Source of the DNA: Stieleria tagensis
Lineage (GTDB): Bacteria; Planctomycetota; Planctomycetia; Pirellulales; Pirellulaceae
Assembly (NCBI RefSeq): GCF_024129865.1
Contig: NZ_JAMYFE010000069.1
Span: 62,001-126,000 of the forward strand
Direction of reading: 5' to 3'
Length of the DNA: 64,000 bases
The stretch's first letter is position 1, and every line of letters starts with the position of its first letter. Positions 1 to 9,379 of the stretch are shown one piece after another. The notes beneath the pieces are model-generated. The model searched no databases, was not told the DNA's origin, and saw only the letters and a program-made list of their open reading frames with translations. The position numbers and the translations under genes were made by a program.

Positions 1-1
1 A

Positions 2-157
2 ACGGATCTGGCGGCCGAGTATCCAGAACGAGTGAAACAGCTGGCGCAGCAACTGATTGAGCATCGGGCACTGCAGCCAAACGATGCGATCCCACCTTAC
101 AAATTCGGCAGCTCCGGTTTCGTGCCGCCGCCGTTATGGCAGGTTCATTCTCCGTAG
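2..157 (+). CDS. C-terminal end of a sulfatase (gene starts before the window)
   Basis: The reading frame is open from base 2 and ends at two consecutive TAG codons (155-160). It encodes about 51 residues. The segment with Asp-Leu-Ala-x-Glu-x-Pro-Glu-Arg-Val followed by leucine-rich helix resembles the helical tail found at the end of planctomycete arylsulfatases, just after the catalytic fold. The catalytic part lies outside the window, so activity cannot be judged. The family call rests only on this tail. An unrelated protein with a similar C-terminal helix remains possible. Confidence 0.55.
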   Translation, partial: TDLAAEYPERVKQLAQQLIEHRALQPNDAIPPYKFGSSGFVPPPLWQVHSP

Positions 158-177
158 TAGAGTCTTAACAAGCTGTT

Positions 178-251
178 GATTACCCACAAGTTTTGTTTGA
201 CCACCCGATAGATCCCTCGCTGACGCGTCGGGTTCCCATTTGTGGGTAATC
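178..251. repeat. 12-bp perfect inverted repeat enclosing a GC-rich core
   Basis: The arms GATTACCCACAA (178-189) and TTGTGGGTAATC (240-251) are exact reverse complements, separated by 50 bases. The core contains CCCTCGCTGACGCGTCGGG. A copy of TTAACAAG lies just outside each arm (166-173 and 259-266). The element sits between two genes transcribed in the same direction. It has no U-run, so it does not look like a simple terminator. It may be a dispersed intergenic repeat or the remains of a small mobile element; only one copy was seen in this window. Confidence 0.6.
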
Positions 252-337
252 GCCGGCTTTAACAAGATCCACTACAGAGCCTAGATCTTAGCGGTGGATT
301 GACGGGAATTGCTCCGCTGATCGCTCGGTCGAGCTGT

Positions 338-366
338 TATGATAGAGACGTCCAGACATGTCTGGA
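338..366 (+). promoter_or_regulatory. Possible -10 box and 16-bp perfect palindrome upstream of the cytochrome c/DUF1552 operon
   Basis: TATGAT at 338-343 resembles a -10 box. It is followed at 351-366 by TCCAGACATGTCTGGA, an exact 16-bp palindrome, 46 bases before the start codon at 412. The position just downstream of a -10 box would suit a repressor operator, but no convincing -35 box was found, so this is a suggestion. Confidence 0.35.
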
Positions 367-411
367 TCCCGCCTGCATCGATCGACCTGAACGAATAGGT
401 CTGCCCACCCA

Positions 412-3210
412 ATGACGACTTCCCGCCAAAAATCTTATTGTGCTTGCCTGCTGTGTTGCACCGTTGGTCTTGTTGCAACGGTGCTCAGCGCCCGAGAACC
501 AGAGACATCATCGCTCTCTGGGGCACCGACCGATCCTTCCAAGTCGGCAGCGGCTGAACATCGCCCGAGTCTCACGGATTTGAAAGTCAGTGGGTATCAA
601 CGTTCGCGGTACAGAAATTTTATTGCGTCCAAACAGCATCCGCACACGGATGCCGAGAACACACTGCCACCGCAAGCGAAGATCGCTGAGTTTGAATCTA
701 CGATTCAGCCGATCCTGGATCAGAACTGTGTCGATTGCCACGGCCCCGATACGAGTGAAGGGAATTTCCGAATCGATACGTTGGATCCAGATCTGTTAGC
801 GGGGAAAGACACGGACTGGTGGGCCGAAGTGTTTGCCGTGTTGACCAAAGGTGAGATGCCGCCGCCGGACGACGGCGAACTGGAGGAACAGGATCGACTG
901 CGAATGGTAGGTTGGTTGGCGGGCGAATTGCAGACCGCTTCGAGTGTGCGTCGTAACTCAAGATCGCATTCTACGTTTCGTCGCCTGACGCGGTATGAGT
1001 ACAACTATGCGTTGCAAGATCTGCTCGGATTGCCCTGGGATTTTGCTAAAGACCTGCCGCCGGAATCACAGTCAGAGGATGGATTCGAAAACAGTTCGGA
1101 ACTGCTGCATTTGTCGGTATCGCAATTCGAGACCTATCATCGGCTTGCTCGCAGTGCTTTGCAGCGAGCGACGGTAACGGGTGATCGCCCGACGACGCGC
1201 TACTGGGGCATCGCGATGAAAGATGCCGCCCAACGGGAGTGGGGAAACCAAGTCGAACAGCTTGATAAGGCGAAGCAGGAGTTCAAGGACGATCCTGAGA
1301 AGCTGCAAATTGAATTGGATCGATTGCAGGAAAGTTTCCGAAAACCGCACCGCACTGCGTATTTTAAAGAGCTTTCCAGCGACCGGACGGCGAAAGCGCG
1401 GTGGCAATACCCAGGTGCGCGGTACGCATTTGCGCCCACGGACGAGCCGCCCGAGTTTCCCGACGCCTATGATTGTGTCGCCATCCTGCCTGCCGGTCGC
1501 CAGCAGGAACTTGTCGTCGAACTGGGGAACCAATTGCCCGACGAAGGCACGATGCGGGTGATGGTGCGAGCCTCACGCGTGAACACAGATGGTGATTATT
1601 TCCCGCAGATGCAACTGCTGTTCGGATGGCAAGCCAGCAACGAAGGGCGTGCCTTGCTTCGTGTCAGTCAGTCAGACACGCCGGTAACGGCGGTCCCAGA
1701 TCAACCACAAATCATCCACTGGGATGTACCTTTGGGGGAAATCTATCCACGCAATTCTGTTAGAAAAACATCCCCGATGGGAGCGATGCCCAGCCCATCG
1801 GAATACATTCGGATTGCCAACAGTTCCGCGTCGGCGCAGCCAATTCAGATTGACTTTGTGCGTGTCGCTGCGCCGGTCTACGATCAGTGGCCCCCCGAAT
1901 CGCACAGGCGGATTTTTTTTGAAAGTGAACATGCGGATGACGAATTGGTTTATGCAAATCAAATCGTGACGGCGTTTATGTCGCGAGCCTGGCGCCGCCC
2001 GGTTACCGGAGAAGAAATTGCGCGAAAGCTGAAACTTTTTTCCAAGATCCGATCGCAGTGTGAGAGTTTTGAAGAAGCAATCGTCGAAGTCTTGGCAACG
2101 GTGCTGTCATCTCCCCAGTTTTTGTATCTTGCCAACGAGACAGCTCCTCTGACGGATCAACATTCGACGGCAAAATCCAACCAACCGCCTGCATCGACTG
2201 GCTACGCTCTGGCCACTCGATTGTCGATGTTTCTCTGGTGCAGTGCTCCCGACGAAGAATTGATGACGTTGGCTGGGGGCGGGCAACTCGCTGACCCAGA
2301 TGTGCTTGGATCGCAAGTCGAACGGATGCTGAACGACCACCGCAGCAAGCGATTCGCAAAACACTTTGTGCATCAATGGCTCGATATGCGTTTGCTGGAT
2401 TTCATGAACTTCAAGCAACACATCAGAAACTTTGATCCGCTCTTGAAAGAAGCGATGCAGCAAGAGCCGGTCGCCTTGTTTGCAGAAATGTTGGTTCAAA
2501 ACGAGAGCGTCTTAGATTTCATTCATTGCGACTATACGATGGTCAACGAGCGACTCGCCGGTCACTACGGGCTAAGCGGTGTTTTCGGCAATCAGTTTCA
2601 ACGGGTGGATCTGGATGGCGACTTTCAGCGTGGTGGATTGTTGACTCAGGCGGGACTGCTGGCGATGAACTCTGATTGGCCGGATTCCCATCCACTGAAG
2701 CGTGCAATTTGGTTACTCGAAAGCCTGCTGGGTGATCCGCCGCCGCCACCACCACCGGCTGTCCCGCAGATCGATCTGGCCGACCCTGAAATTGCAAAAC
2801 TGACGTTGAAAGAGCAAATCGAAGATCATCGCAATCATGCTGCTTGCATGTCATGCCACGTGAAGATCGATCCATGGGGAATCGCATTCGAGAACTATGA
2901 CGCATTGGGACGGTGGCGTGATCAGATTCACGGTAAACCGGTCGACGCATCTAGCGAGTTGTTCAACCATCAGACGCTCGATGGAATGGACGGGCTAAAA
3001 CGGTTTTTGTTGGAGAATCGACAGGATCAATTTGTTCGCGCGATGGTGCACAAATTAACCACGTACGCTTTGGGGCGGCCTTTGACATTTGCCGACCACG
3101 CGGACGTTGATGCAATCACCGCAAAGGTGCGTGCCCAAGGCGACGGACTAAAGACCATGATTCGAGAGATCGTGACCAGTGATCTCTTTCAATCAAAACA
3201 CCGAGGATAA
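412..3210 (+). CDS. Secreted planctomycete cytochrome c / DUF1587-DUF1592-DUF1588-DUF1585 protein
   Basis: This 932-residue protein starts with a probable signal peptide (residues 1-27). A planctomycete-type cytochrome c domain follows, with the haem motif CVDCH at residues 106-110 and the typical KGEMPPPDD segment behind it. Next come a DUF1587-like stretch (FRRLTRYEYNYALQDLLG), a carbohydrate-binding-like middle region, and DUF1595/DUF1592 and DUF1588 regions with a short run of seven prolines. A second CMSCH motif lies in the C-terminal part, which ends in a DUF1585-like region. In planctomycetes this architecture is nearly always paired with a DUF1552 gene, as here, where the next gene begins four bases after the stop. 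The role is unknown; binding or oxidation of complex extracellular material is often proposed. It is a complete gene. Confidence 0.85.
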   Translation: MTTSRQKSYCACLLCCTVGLVATVLSAREPETSSLSGAPTDPSKSAAAEHRPSLTDLKVSGYQRSRYRNFIASKQHPHTDAENTLPPQAKIAEFESTIQPILDQNCVDCHGPDTSEGNFRIDTLDPDLLAGKDTDWWAEVFAVLTKGEMPPPDDGELEEQDRLRMVGWLAGELQTASSVRRNSRSHSTFRRLTRYEYNYALQDLLGLPWDFAKDLPPESQSEDGFENSSELLHLSVSQFETYHRLARSALQRATVTGDRPTTRYWGIAMKDAAQREWGNQVEQLDKAKQEFKDDPEKLQIELDRLQESFRKPHRTAYFKELSSDRTAKARWQYPGARYAFAPTDEPPEFPDAYDCVAILPAGRQQELVVELGNQLPDEGTMRVMVRASRVNTDGDYFPQMQLLFGWQASNEGRALLRVSQSDTPVTAVPDQPQIIHWDVPLGEIYPRNSVRKTSPMGAMPSPSEYIRIANSSASAQPIQIDFVRVAAPVYDQWPPESHRRIFFESEHADDELVYANQIVTAFMSRAWRRPVTGEEIARKLKLFSKIRSQCESFEEAIVEVLATVLSSPQFLYLANETAPLTDQHSTAKSNQPPASTGYALATRLSMFLWCSAPDEELMTLAGGGQLADPDVLGSQVERMLNDHRSKRFAKHFVHQWLDMRLLDFMNFKQHIRNFDPLLKEAMQQEPVALFAEMLVQNESVLDFIHCDYTMVNERLAGHYGLSGVFGNQFQRVDLDGDFQRGGLLTQAGLLAMNSDWPDSHPLKRAIWLLESLLGDPPPPPPPAVPQIDLADPEIAKLTLKEQIEDHRNHAACMSCHVKIDPWGIAFENYDALGRWRDQIHGKPVDASSELFNHQTLDGMDGLKRFLLENRQDQFVRAMVHKLTTYALGRPLTFADHADVDAITAKVRAQGDGLKTMIREIVTSDLFQSKHRG

Positions 3211-3214
3211 TTTG

Positions 3215-4618
3215 ATGGGATTGAAAATGAATCAGATCGATCGGCGACGATTTCTTCGAGGCAGCGGTGTCGCCCTGGCACTGCCCCTGTTCGGATCCTT
3301 GTCCGTCTCTTCGGCTCGCGGCCAACAGGTGGCGGCAAATCCAAAGCGGCTCGGCTGCTTCTATTTCCCCGATGGCGTTCCAATGCCGCTGCCGGAAGAC
3401 CCTGCATATCAAGACTGGGCCTGGTTTCCTCATGGAAACGGTCGCGAGTTCACATTCACGAAATGCATGGAGCCGCTTGAATCGCTCAAGAGTGACCTGA
3501 CAGTGTTGTCTGGTTTTTCGCATCCGAAATCGCGAGACGTGCATGGGCACAACAATGCCGACCAATTTTTGACCGCAGCGGCAACAGGTGGCGGAGATCG
3601 TGAGTACCAGAATACGATTTCGCTGGATCAGGAATATGCCAAGCACGTCGGGGATCAAACGCGGTTTGCGTCGTTGGTCATGTCAACAGATGGTGGGACG
3701 GGCACGGCTCGAGGAACGCACACCCTGTCCTTTGATCGCAACGGACGCCCGATTCCCGCGGAGCATCGACCAAAGCAAATTTTTGATCAGTTGTTTGTCA
3801 AAAGCGATAGCGATTCGGCTCGCCGTCTGGCGCTCAGTCGTAGTGCACTCGACGACATGCTTTCCGATGCGCGCTCATTGCGTCAATCTTTGTCGGTCGA
3901 CGATCGAAAGAGCTTGGACGAATACCTGGACTCAGTCCGACAGGCCGAAATCAAAGTCGAAAAGGCAAAACGGTGGCTCGATGCGCCGCTGCCGCAGATG
4001 GATGGCGACCCGCTGAACCTGGAGTTGACCACCGACGAGCCGCGTGAGTATTTGCAGACGATGTTCGACCTGATTTATCTTGCGTTCAAAACGGATTCGA
4101 CGCGAGTAGCGACCTATCAGATCGGTCGCGAAAACGGTGTCGGCCGCAGCGATCATCTCGCTCGTGCAGTGGGGTTCAATCTGGCGCACCAGTTGTCGCA
4201 TGAGACGAAAAAGGTAGGCGGTTGGAAAGATTTTGGCATCTATTGCCAGTTTCTCAACCAGCAGTACGGACGTCTGATCAGCAAGTTGAAGGAGACGCCT
4301 GAACCAGCCGGGACGGGCAGCATGTTGGACAACACGTTGCTGTTGTTCGGATCGGCATCAAGCGCCTTTCACCTCTCTCGCAACTACCCGTTGATTCTTG
4401 CCGGTGGCAGCCAATTAGGTTTCCGACATGGGCAGTACATCAATCATGCCGGCATGAATTTCCAAGGCGGTCCATGGCTGGGAAAGCGAGAGCCCTGGCA
4501 AGACGAAGCGAAGGGAGAGGATTTGCCACTGTCAAACCTGTATGCCACGATGCTGCAGCGGCTAGGTGTCGCCACCGAATCATTCGCCGACAGCACCGGC
4601 ATTGTCAAAAACATCTAA
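3215..4618 (+). CDS. DUF1552 family protein with Tat-like signal
   Basis: The protein has about 467 residues from the ATG at 3215; a second ATG at 3227 begins directly before the Tat-like motif DRRRFLRGSG. The preceding cytochrome c gene ends at 3210, so the two are clearly co-transcribed. The twin-arginine motif and the following hydrophobic stretch (ALALPLFGSL) indicate export in folded form. The remainder matches the DUF1552 pattern, including the PKRLGCFYFPDGVP opening and the SGFSHPKSRDVHGH segment. DUF1552 proteins are related to DUF1501 and, distantly, to the alkaline phosphatase/sulfatase fold, but no reaction has been established. An earlier in-frame ATG at 3179 lies inside the previous gene and is not preferred. 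Confidence 0.85.
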   Translation: MGLKMNQIDRRRFLRGSGVALALPLFGSLSVSSARGQQVAANPKRLGCFYFPDGVPMPLPEDPAYQDWAWFPHGNGREFTFTKCMEPLESLKSDLTVLSGFSHPKSRDVHGHNNADQFLTAAATGGGDREYQNTISLDQEYAKHVGDQTRFASLVMSTDGGTGTARGTHTLSFDRNGRPIPAEHRPKQIFDQLFVKSDSDSARRLALSRSALDDMLSDARSLRQSLSVDDRKSLDEYLDSVRQAEIKVEKAKRWLDAPLPQMDGDPLNLELTTDEPREYLQTMFDLIYLAFKTDSTRVATYQIGRENGVGRSDHLARAVGFNLAHQLSHETKKVGGWKDFGIYCQFLNQQYGRLISKLKETPEPAGTGSMLDNTLLLFGSASSAFHLSRNYPLILAGGSQLGFRHGQYINHAGMNFQGGPWLGKREPWQDEAKGEDLPLSNLYATMLQRLGVATESFADSTGIVKNI

Positions 4619-4645
4619 GCTCGCATGCCGAGCGACCAATCAGGT

Positions 4646-6115
4646 TCACATGATCAATTCTTTGACAACACGAGCCGGGCGATTGGCGGTGATGATTTGT
4701 TGTTGGTTGCCGTGTTGATAGACCACGTCTTCGTGGTTTAACCCAAAGAGATGCATCACCGTGGCTTGGAAATCATTCGGGGTCACAACGTTTTCAATCG
4801 CGTGATGCCCGAAGTCGTCGGTTTTGCCGAACGTCATTCCACCGCGAATGCCGCCGCCGGCCATCCAGATACTAAAGCCTTGGCCGTTGTGATCCCGGCC
4901 AGCTTTTTCTGCCGCGCCGTGATCCTGCGTGACGGGCAATCGGCCAATTTCACCGCCCCAGTGCACCAACGTCGTGTCGAGCATGCCGCGTTGACGAAGG
5001 TCGGCGACGAGTGCTGCGGCGGGTTGGTCCGTCTTTCGACAAATCGATGCCAATCCGGTTTTGATGCTGCTGTGGTTGTCCCATGGTTGGCCGCTGTGAA
5101 ACAGTTGGACAAAACGAACGCCGCGTTCAACCAACCGGCGCGCGAGCAAACAACGCGTGCCATATTCACGCGTTTCCGGATTGTCCAAACCATACATGGA
5201 ATGCGTGGCGGCGGTTTCCTGAGAGATGTCCAAGGCGTCACTCGCGGCCGTTTGCATTCTGGCCGCCAGTTCGTAACTTGCGATCCGTGCCTCCAGGTCC
5301 GCTTCGCCAGGGTGCGAGGACAAATGTTGCCGGTTCAGATTCTGCAAGAAATCTAGATTCTGGCGTTGATAGGCACCCGACAAATGTTTCGGTGGCTGCA
5401 GATTGAAAATCCGAGGTTCTTTTGGCCTTAGCACCGTTCCCTGGAACATTGACGGCATGAATCCGTTGCTCCAGTTCGTGGCCCCATCGACAGGATGCCC
5501 ACCTGGATCCGCCAGCACCATGAAAGCAGGCAGGTCCTGGGACTCGCTTCCGAGCGCGTATGTCACCCAGGAACCGAACGTAGGTCGCCCGACAACCGCC
5601 GGGATACCGCCGTGAAAATAGCGGATCGAAACTTCATGGCCGTTTGCTCCGGTGTGCATGCTGCGGATCAAGCAAAGGTTGTCGACGACCTTTGCCGTGT
5701 GTGGTAACAGTTCCGACAACTCGGTTCCGCATTCCCCATGAGATTGGAATTTAAACGGGCTACCGAGCAACTTCTTGCTCGCTTCATTGACGAACGAAAA
5801 CTGAATGTCACCCGAGTACTCGGTCCCATCGTATTTGCTTAACTCAGGCTTCGGATCTGTCAGATCCATGTGCGAGGGGCCGCCGTGCTGGAACAGCGAA
5901 ATCATCGCCTTGGCGCTCGGTGCAAAGTGCGGAGCGCGGGGCTGTAGATCGTTATGCGGCTTTAACTTCAGCGCCGGCGGAATCGCCTGTGCGGTCTCCT
6001 GCGCTAGCATCCAGTTTAGCGCCAACGCGCCCACTCCCATGCCAGTATTCTGGATGAATTGACGTCGTGTGCCGAATGGTGGATGGTCAGTCATGCCGGA
6101 CAACTCTTTGATCAT
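4646..6115 (-). CDS. DUF1501 family protein with Tat-like signal
   Basis: The protein has 489 residues and a Tat-like N-terminus (GTRRQFIQNTG followed by a hydrophobic stretch). It shows the usual DUF1501 landmarks: FQHGGPSHMDLTDPKP near the N-terminus, LIRSMHTGANGHE, and at the C-terminus the GGEIGRLP and DHNGQGFSIWMAGGG segments. The start overlaps the stop of the upstream cytochrome c/DUF1549 gene by four bases (ATGA), which implies translational coupling; an internal ATG at 6094 is an alternative start. The pair is the second standard planctomycete arrangement, with DUF1501 partnering DUF1549/DUF1553 proteins. Its biochemical role is unknown; export and a sulfatase/phosphatase-like fold are known family features. 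Confidence 0.87.
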   Translation of the reverse strand: MIKELSGMTDHPPFGTRRQFIQNTGMGVGALALNWMLAQETAQAIPPALKLKPHNDLQPRAPHFAPSAKAMISLFQHGGPSHMDLTDPKPELSKYDGTEYSGDIQFSFVNEASKKLLGSPFKFQSHGECGTELSELLPHTAKVVDNLCLIRSMHTGANGHEVSIRYFHGGIPAVVGRPTFGSWVTYALGSESQDLPAFMVLADPGGHPVDGATNWSNGFMPSMFQGTVLRPKEPRIFNLQPPKHLSGAYQRQNLDFLQNLNRQHLSSHPGEADLEARIASYELAARMQTAASDALDISQETAATHSMYGLDNPETREYGTRCLLARRLVERGVRFVQLFHSGQPWDNHSSIKTGLASICRKTDQPAAALVADLRQRGMLDTTLVHWGGEIGRLPVTQDHGAAEKAGRDHNGQGFSIWMAGGGIRGGMTFGKTDDFGHHAIENVVTPNDFQATVMHLFGLNHEDVVYQHGNQQQIITANRPARVVKELIM

Positions 6116-9100
6116 TCGATATAAAGAAATTCGTTGGAATTGATCAGCATCTGACAGATGTTGACGAGGACTTGCTGGGCGGGGGAACGCCCCTGGGAAG
6201 TCCCTTCTGCGTCACGTGCCATCAGCGAAAGCTGATCGCTCGCAAACGCAAGCGATGTCGTTAACTCAGTATCGCTTGGTGGTCGAGACAAAACGATTTC
6301 CCATGCCGCATTGATTTGCGACGGCAAATGAGTGAAATCTTCTGTGGGGCCATGGAACGCGGTCGTTGAATCGTGCACAACGGGCTGTCCGCCGGTGGGT
6401 GTAAAGGTCAGCTGAAGAGGCCATGAAAACGAGTCAGAAGTTTCATGTTCCAGGCAATCCACGACGATGTCGATCGCTTCGCCGGCCTGCACCGCAAAGC
6501 CCGAGACTTCAGTGGTCGTCGAATTTGTTTTTACCTGCCAAGTTCCACGCAAATCGTTTGTGGAAAAAATCCGTCCGCGAACGCCGTCGCCGTGCTCACT
6601 GGTGTGCTGCAGCGTTCCTGTCAGACTCAGTTGGCCGGCCGCGGGTGAGACCCACCGCCGGATGGCGGGAAATTGGTTATTGCCAGGGTGCCCACCGTTG
6701 GCATTTAAAATGACCCAGCCGAAAACGGAATCCGGCGTGGTCGCACTGCCTTGCCAGGACGTCCCGGTAAAATGCGGCAGTTCAACGAACTCGCTCACGG
6801 CTTCATTGGTCTGGTCAACCTGCCCCGTCCCGTAACGCCATAACGGCGCTGGTAGGTTCGGTGACCAGGCGGTGTCGATTCGTTCGCCCGTCTGTTCTGA
6901 CCGCGTTTGTGTCATGCTGGCCGCGCGCGCAATCGCTCGGTCCGCAACGCGACTGGCCTGTTCCAGGATAAAGTCACCATTGAGCATCATCAACGATTGC
7001 GGTGCGACGGTGGTGACTGTTCGCACATCACAATTGACATTCATCACGGGGGCATCAAAGGCCTGAAGCATTCCGACCGGTTGGCTGCGGCGCACACTCG
7101 CGTAGAGACTTCGACGGGGCTGTTCTGAATCAACGCGAACTTGTCCCGATTCGTCTTCGGCAATGGCGACCGGTGGCCCAAATAGACTCACATCAAGGTT
7201 CCCCGAAACCGCCAACATCGAGTCGCGAAGGATTTCCGCGTCGACACGCTGCAATGACTTGCGCCAATAGTACTGATTCTCTGCGTCGATCGTTTCGCCT
7301 TCGGGGCGTCGATAGGAACTTTGTCTCCACGTGGTTGATGTCAGAATGCGTCGATGTAGATGTTTCAGGCTCCAGCCATGATCGATGAAATCATTCGCCA
7401 ACCAATCGAGCAACGCGGCGTGTGTCGGCTCGCTGCCCAGGCGACCAAATTCGCCTGGCGTTGACACGATGCCTTGTCCAAAATGGTGCATCCACATGCG
7501 ATTTACGATCGCTCGCGCGGTCAACGGATTGCCTCGGTCGGTTAACCACCGTGCAAATGCCAAACGCCGTCCCGTCGTCGGTAATGTGGGGTCATCGGCC
7601 GGGAATTCCACGCGAGCAGCTTCCGGGGCAGCGACGGTCAATGCTGCTGGTTGGACTTCTTGCTTGGGTTGATTGAAGTCACCACGATGAAACAGATGTG
7701 TGACCGGAACATGTCCGGGAGGCTCGACTAGCGCGAGCAAAAATTCTTCGGTCGGTTTTTTGGCTCGCATCTCCGCCATCTTGGCGTCCATCTCTTTCAG
7801 CGTTTCGGCCGCATCGGGCCGGTACTGGTACAGCACTCCGGGGGTGATGTTGATGCTGGGATGGCTGGCCAAAAGTTTATTGTGTTCTTCGTTGCGATCC
7901 TTGCTGGGCGTCTCGTAAGCGATCCGTAGTTGTGAGCGAAGCGGTTGCTCAAACTTCAACAGTTCCTGCTCAAAAACCTCGCTGATGAACGCAGCCTGTT
8001 GAATCGCTCGTTCGGCGCCGACTTCCTTCACTTCCTCTTCAATCAGTGCCGCAGTCGCACGATCCTGTTCGGTGTACAGGGAAACCAGTCGCTGCGCCGG
8101 TGGCTTCCATGCTTGCCAATCCAGTGCAGGCGCAAACACGGCGCGAATTGCAAAGTAGTCGACATGTGAAATCGGATCGTAGCGATGGTCATGGCACTGA
8201 GCACAGTGCACGCTGGAGCCCAACATCGTGCTGCAAACAATCTGCAAGGTGTCGGCAATCGTTTTGTTTCGAGCTTCGGGGCTGTTGTCGCCGCTGCCGG
8301 TGCCATCAGCCGCCATTCGTAAGAAACCGGTGGCCGTCAACAATTCAATTTGACGGTCTGTCCAGTCCCCGGACTTGGGGCCGGCCAGTTCATCCCCCGC
8401 GATCTGCTGGATGATGAACTGGTCAAATGGCTTGTCATCATTGAATGAACTGACGACGTAATCTCGATAGCGCCAGGCCCACTCGCGACTGTTGTCGGCC
8501 ACGGTGTACCCATCACTGTCTGCGTAACCGGCTGCGTCTAGCCAGTGCCGGGCCCAGCGTTCGCCATAGTGAGGCGAGCCGAGCAATTGATCAATCAACT
8601 GTTTGTACCACCCAGCATCCTCCAACTCGCTCCAATGTTTCAATTGCTCGATCGTCGGTGGCAGTCCGATCAAATCGTAATAGACACGTTGAATGATCGT
8701 GTGGCGATCCGCATCGGGTGAAAACGTCAACCCGTCAGGCATCGCAGCTGCGATCAGTGCGTCAATGGGATTTCGGATGTTCTCGGCATCCAACATTGGC
8801 ACTCGCGGGCGCGTGATCGGTTGATATGCCCAGTAGTTGCGTTCTTCTTCTGTGATCGGGATGCCTGGCCCGATTTCGTTGGGTTCGCCGCGACGGGTCT
8901 TTGCTCCGTTCCGGATCCATTCTTCCAAGACCGCAATTTTGTCTTTCGGCACGCGAGTTTCGCCCGGCGGCATGTCTCCGTCACGAATGCGAGCGAGTAG
9001 CAAACTGTCGTCTGGATTCCCCGGCGCAATTGCTGATCCCGAATCGCCCCCAGAAAGCATCAAATGCACTAGACGTAAATCCAGTCCGCCTTCGATCTCT

Positions 9101-9267
9101 TCGATTGCACCGTGGCAATCAAAACAGTACTCGCGAAAAATAGGGCGAATTTCTGTTTCAAAAAAAGGTGTTTCCGCAGCGATCAGCTCATCGCCACAAA
9201 CAAGCATTATCGATAGGCATGTCAATGCAAACCGATGAATGCGGAAATTGGCCGACCATGTAACCAT
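6112..9267 (-). CDS. Secreted planctomycete cytochrome c / DUF1549 / DUF1553 protein
   Basis: The frame is open back to 9399, but the ATG at 9267 gives a proper signal peptide (a basic start, then ALTCLSIMLVCG) and about 1,051 residues. An N-terminal planctomycete cytochrome c domain carries CFDCHG and the GDMPPGETRVP segment. A DUF1549 domain follows, with GERWARHWLDAAGYADSDGY and a second haem-type motif, CAQCHDHR. A DUF1553 domain comes next (FARWLTDRGNPLTARAIVNR, then MWMHHFGQGIV). A beta-rich insert near the C-terminus interrupts the DUF1553 region. The protein is expected in the periplasm or at the cell surface with two c-type haem sites. The DUF1501 gene follows with a four-base overlap. 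Confidence 0.87.
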   Translation of the reverse strand: MVTWSANFRIHRFALTCLSIMLVCGDELIAAETPFFETEIRPIFREYCFDCHGAIEEIEGGLDLRLVHLMLSGGDSGSAIAPGNPDDSLLLARIRDGDMPPGETRVPKDKIAVLEEWIRNGAKTRRGEPNEIGPGIPITEEERNYWAYQPITRPRVPMLDAENIRNPIDALIAAAMPDGLTFSPDADRHTIIQRVYYDLIGLPPTIEQLKHWSELEDAGWYKQLIDQLLGSPHYGERWARHWLDAAGYADSDGYTVADNSREWAWRYRDYVVSSFNDDKPFDQFIIQQIAGDELAGPKSGDWTDRQIELLTATGFLRMAADGTGSGDNSPEARNKTIADTLQIVCSTMLGSSVHCAQCHDHRYDPISHVDYFAIRAVFAPALDWQAWKPPAQRLVSLYTEQDRATAALIEEEVKEVGAERAIQQAAFISEVFEQELLKFEQPLRSQLRIAYETPSKDRNEEHNKLLASHPSINITPGVLYQYRPDAAETLKEMDAKMAEMRAKKPTEEFLLALVEPPGHVPVTHLFHRGDFNQPKQEVQPAALTVAAPEAARVEFPADDPTLPTTGRRLAFARWLTDRGNPLTARAIVNRMWMHHFGQGIVSTPGEFGRLGSEPTHAALLDWLANDFIDHGWSLKHLHRRILTSTTWRQSSYRRPEGETIDAENQYYWRKSLQRVDAEILRDSMLAVSGNLDVSLFGPPVAIAEDESGQVRVDSEQPRRSLYASVRRSQPVGMLQAFDAPVMNVNCDVRTVTTVAPQSLMMLNGDFILEQASRVADRAIARAASMTQTRSEQTGERIDTAWSPNLPAPLWRYGTGQVDQTNEAVSEFVELPHFTGTSWQGSATTPDSVFGWVILNANGGHPGNNQFPAIRRWVSPAAGQLSLTGTLQHTSEHGDGVRGRIFSTNDLRGTWQVKTNSTTTEVSGFAVQAGEAIDIVVDCLEHETSDSFSWPLQLTFTPTGGQPVVHDSTTAFHGPTEDFTHLPSQINAAWEIVLSRPPSDTELTTSLAFASDQLSLMARDAEGTSQGRSPAQQVLVNICQMLINSNEFLYIE

Positions 9268-9379
9268 GGCGTCAAAACCGATTGGCAAGAGGTGGGAAGG
9301 AAGGCGGGGCTGATTCGCGAACAAATCAGTGCTTAAGAGTATGACCAGGCGATTCGCCAAAATCAATGATGATTGAACG

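Noticed and set aside
4751-5356. Plus-strand frame of about 200 residues inside the first DUF1501 gene
   Set aside because: It lies wholly antisense to a strongly supported gene and has no recognisable domain.
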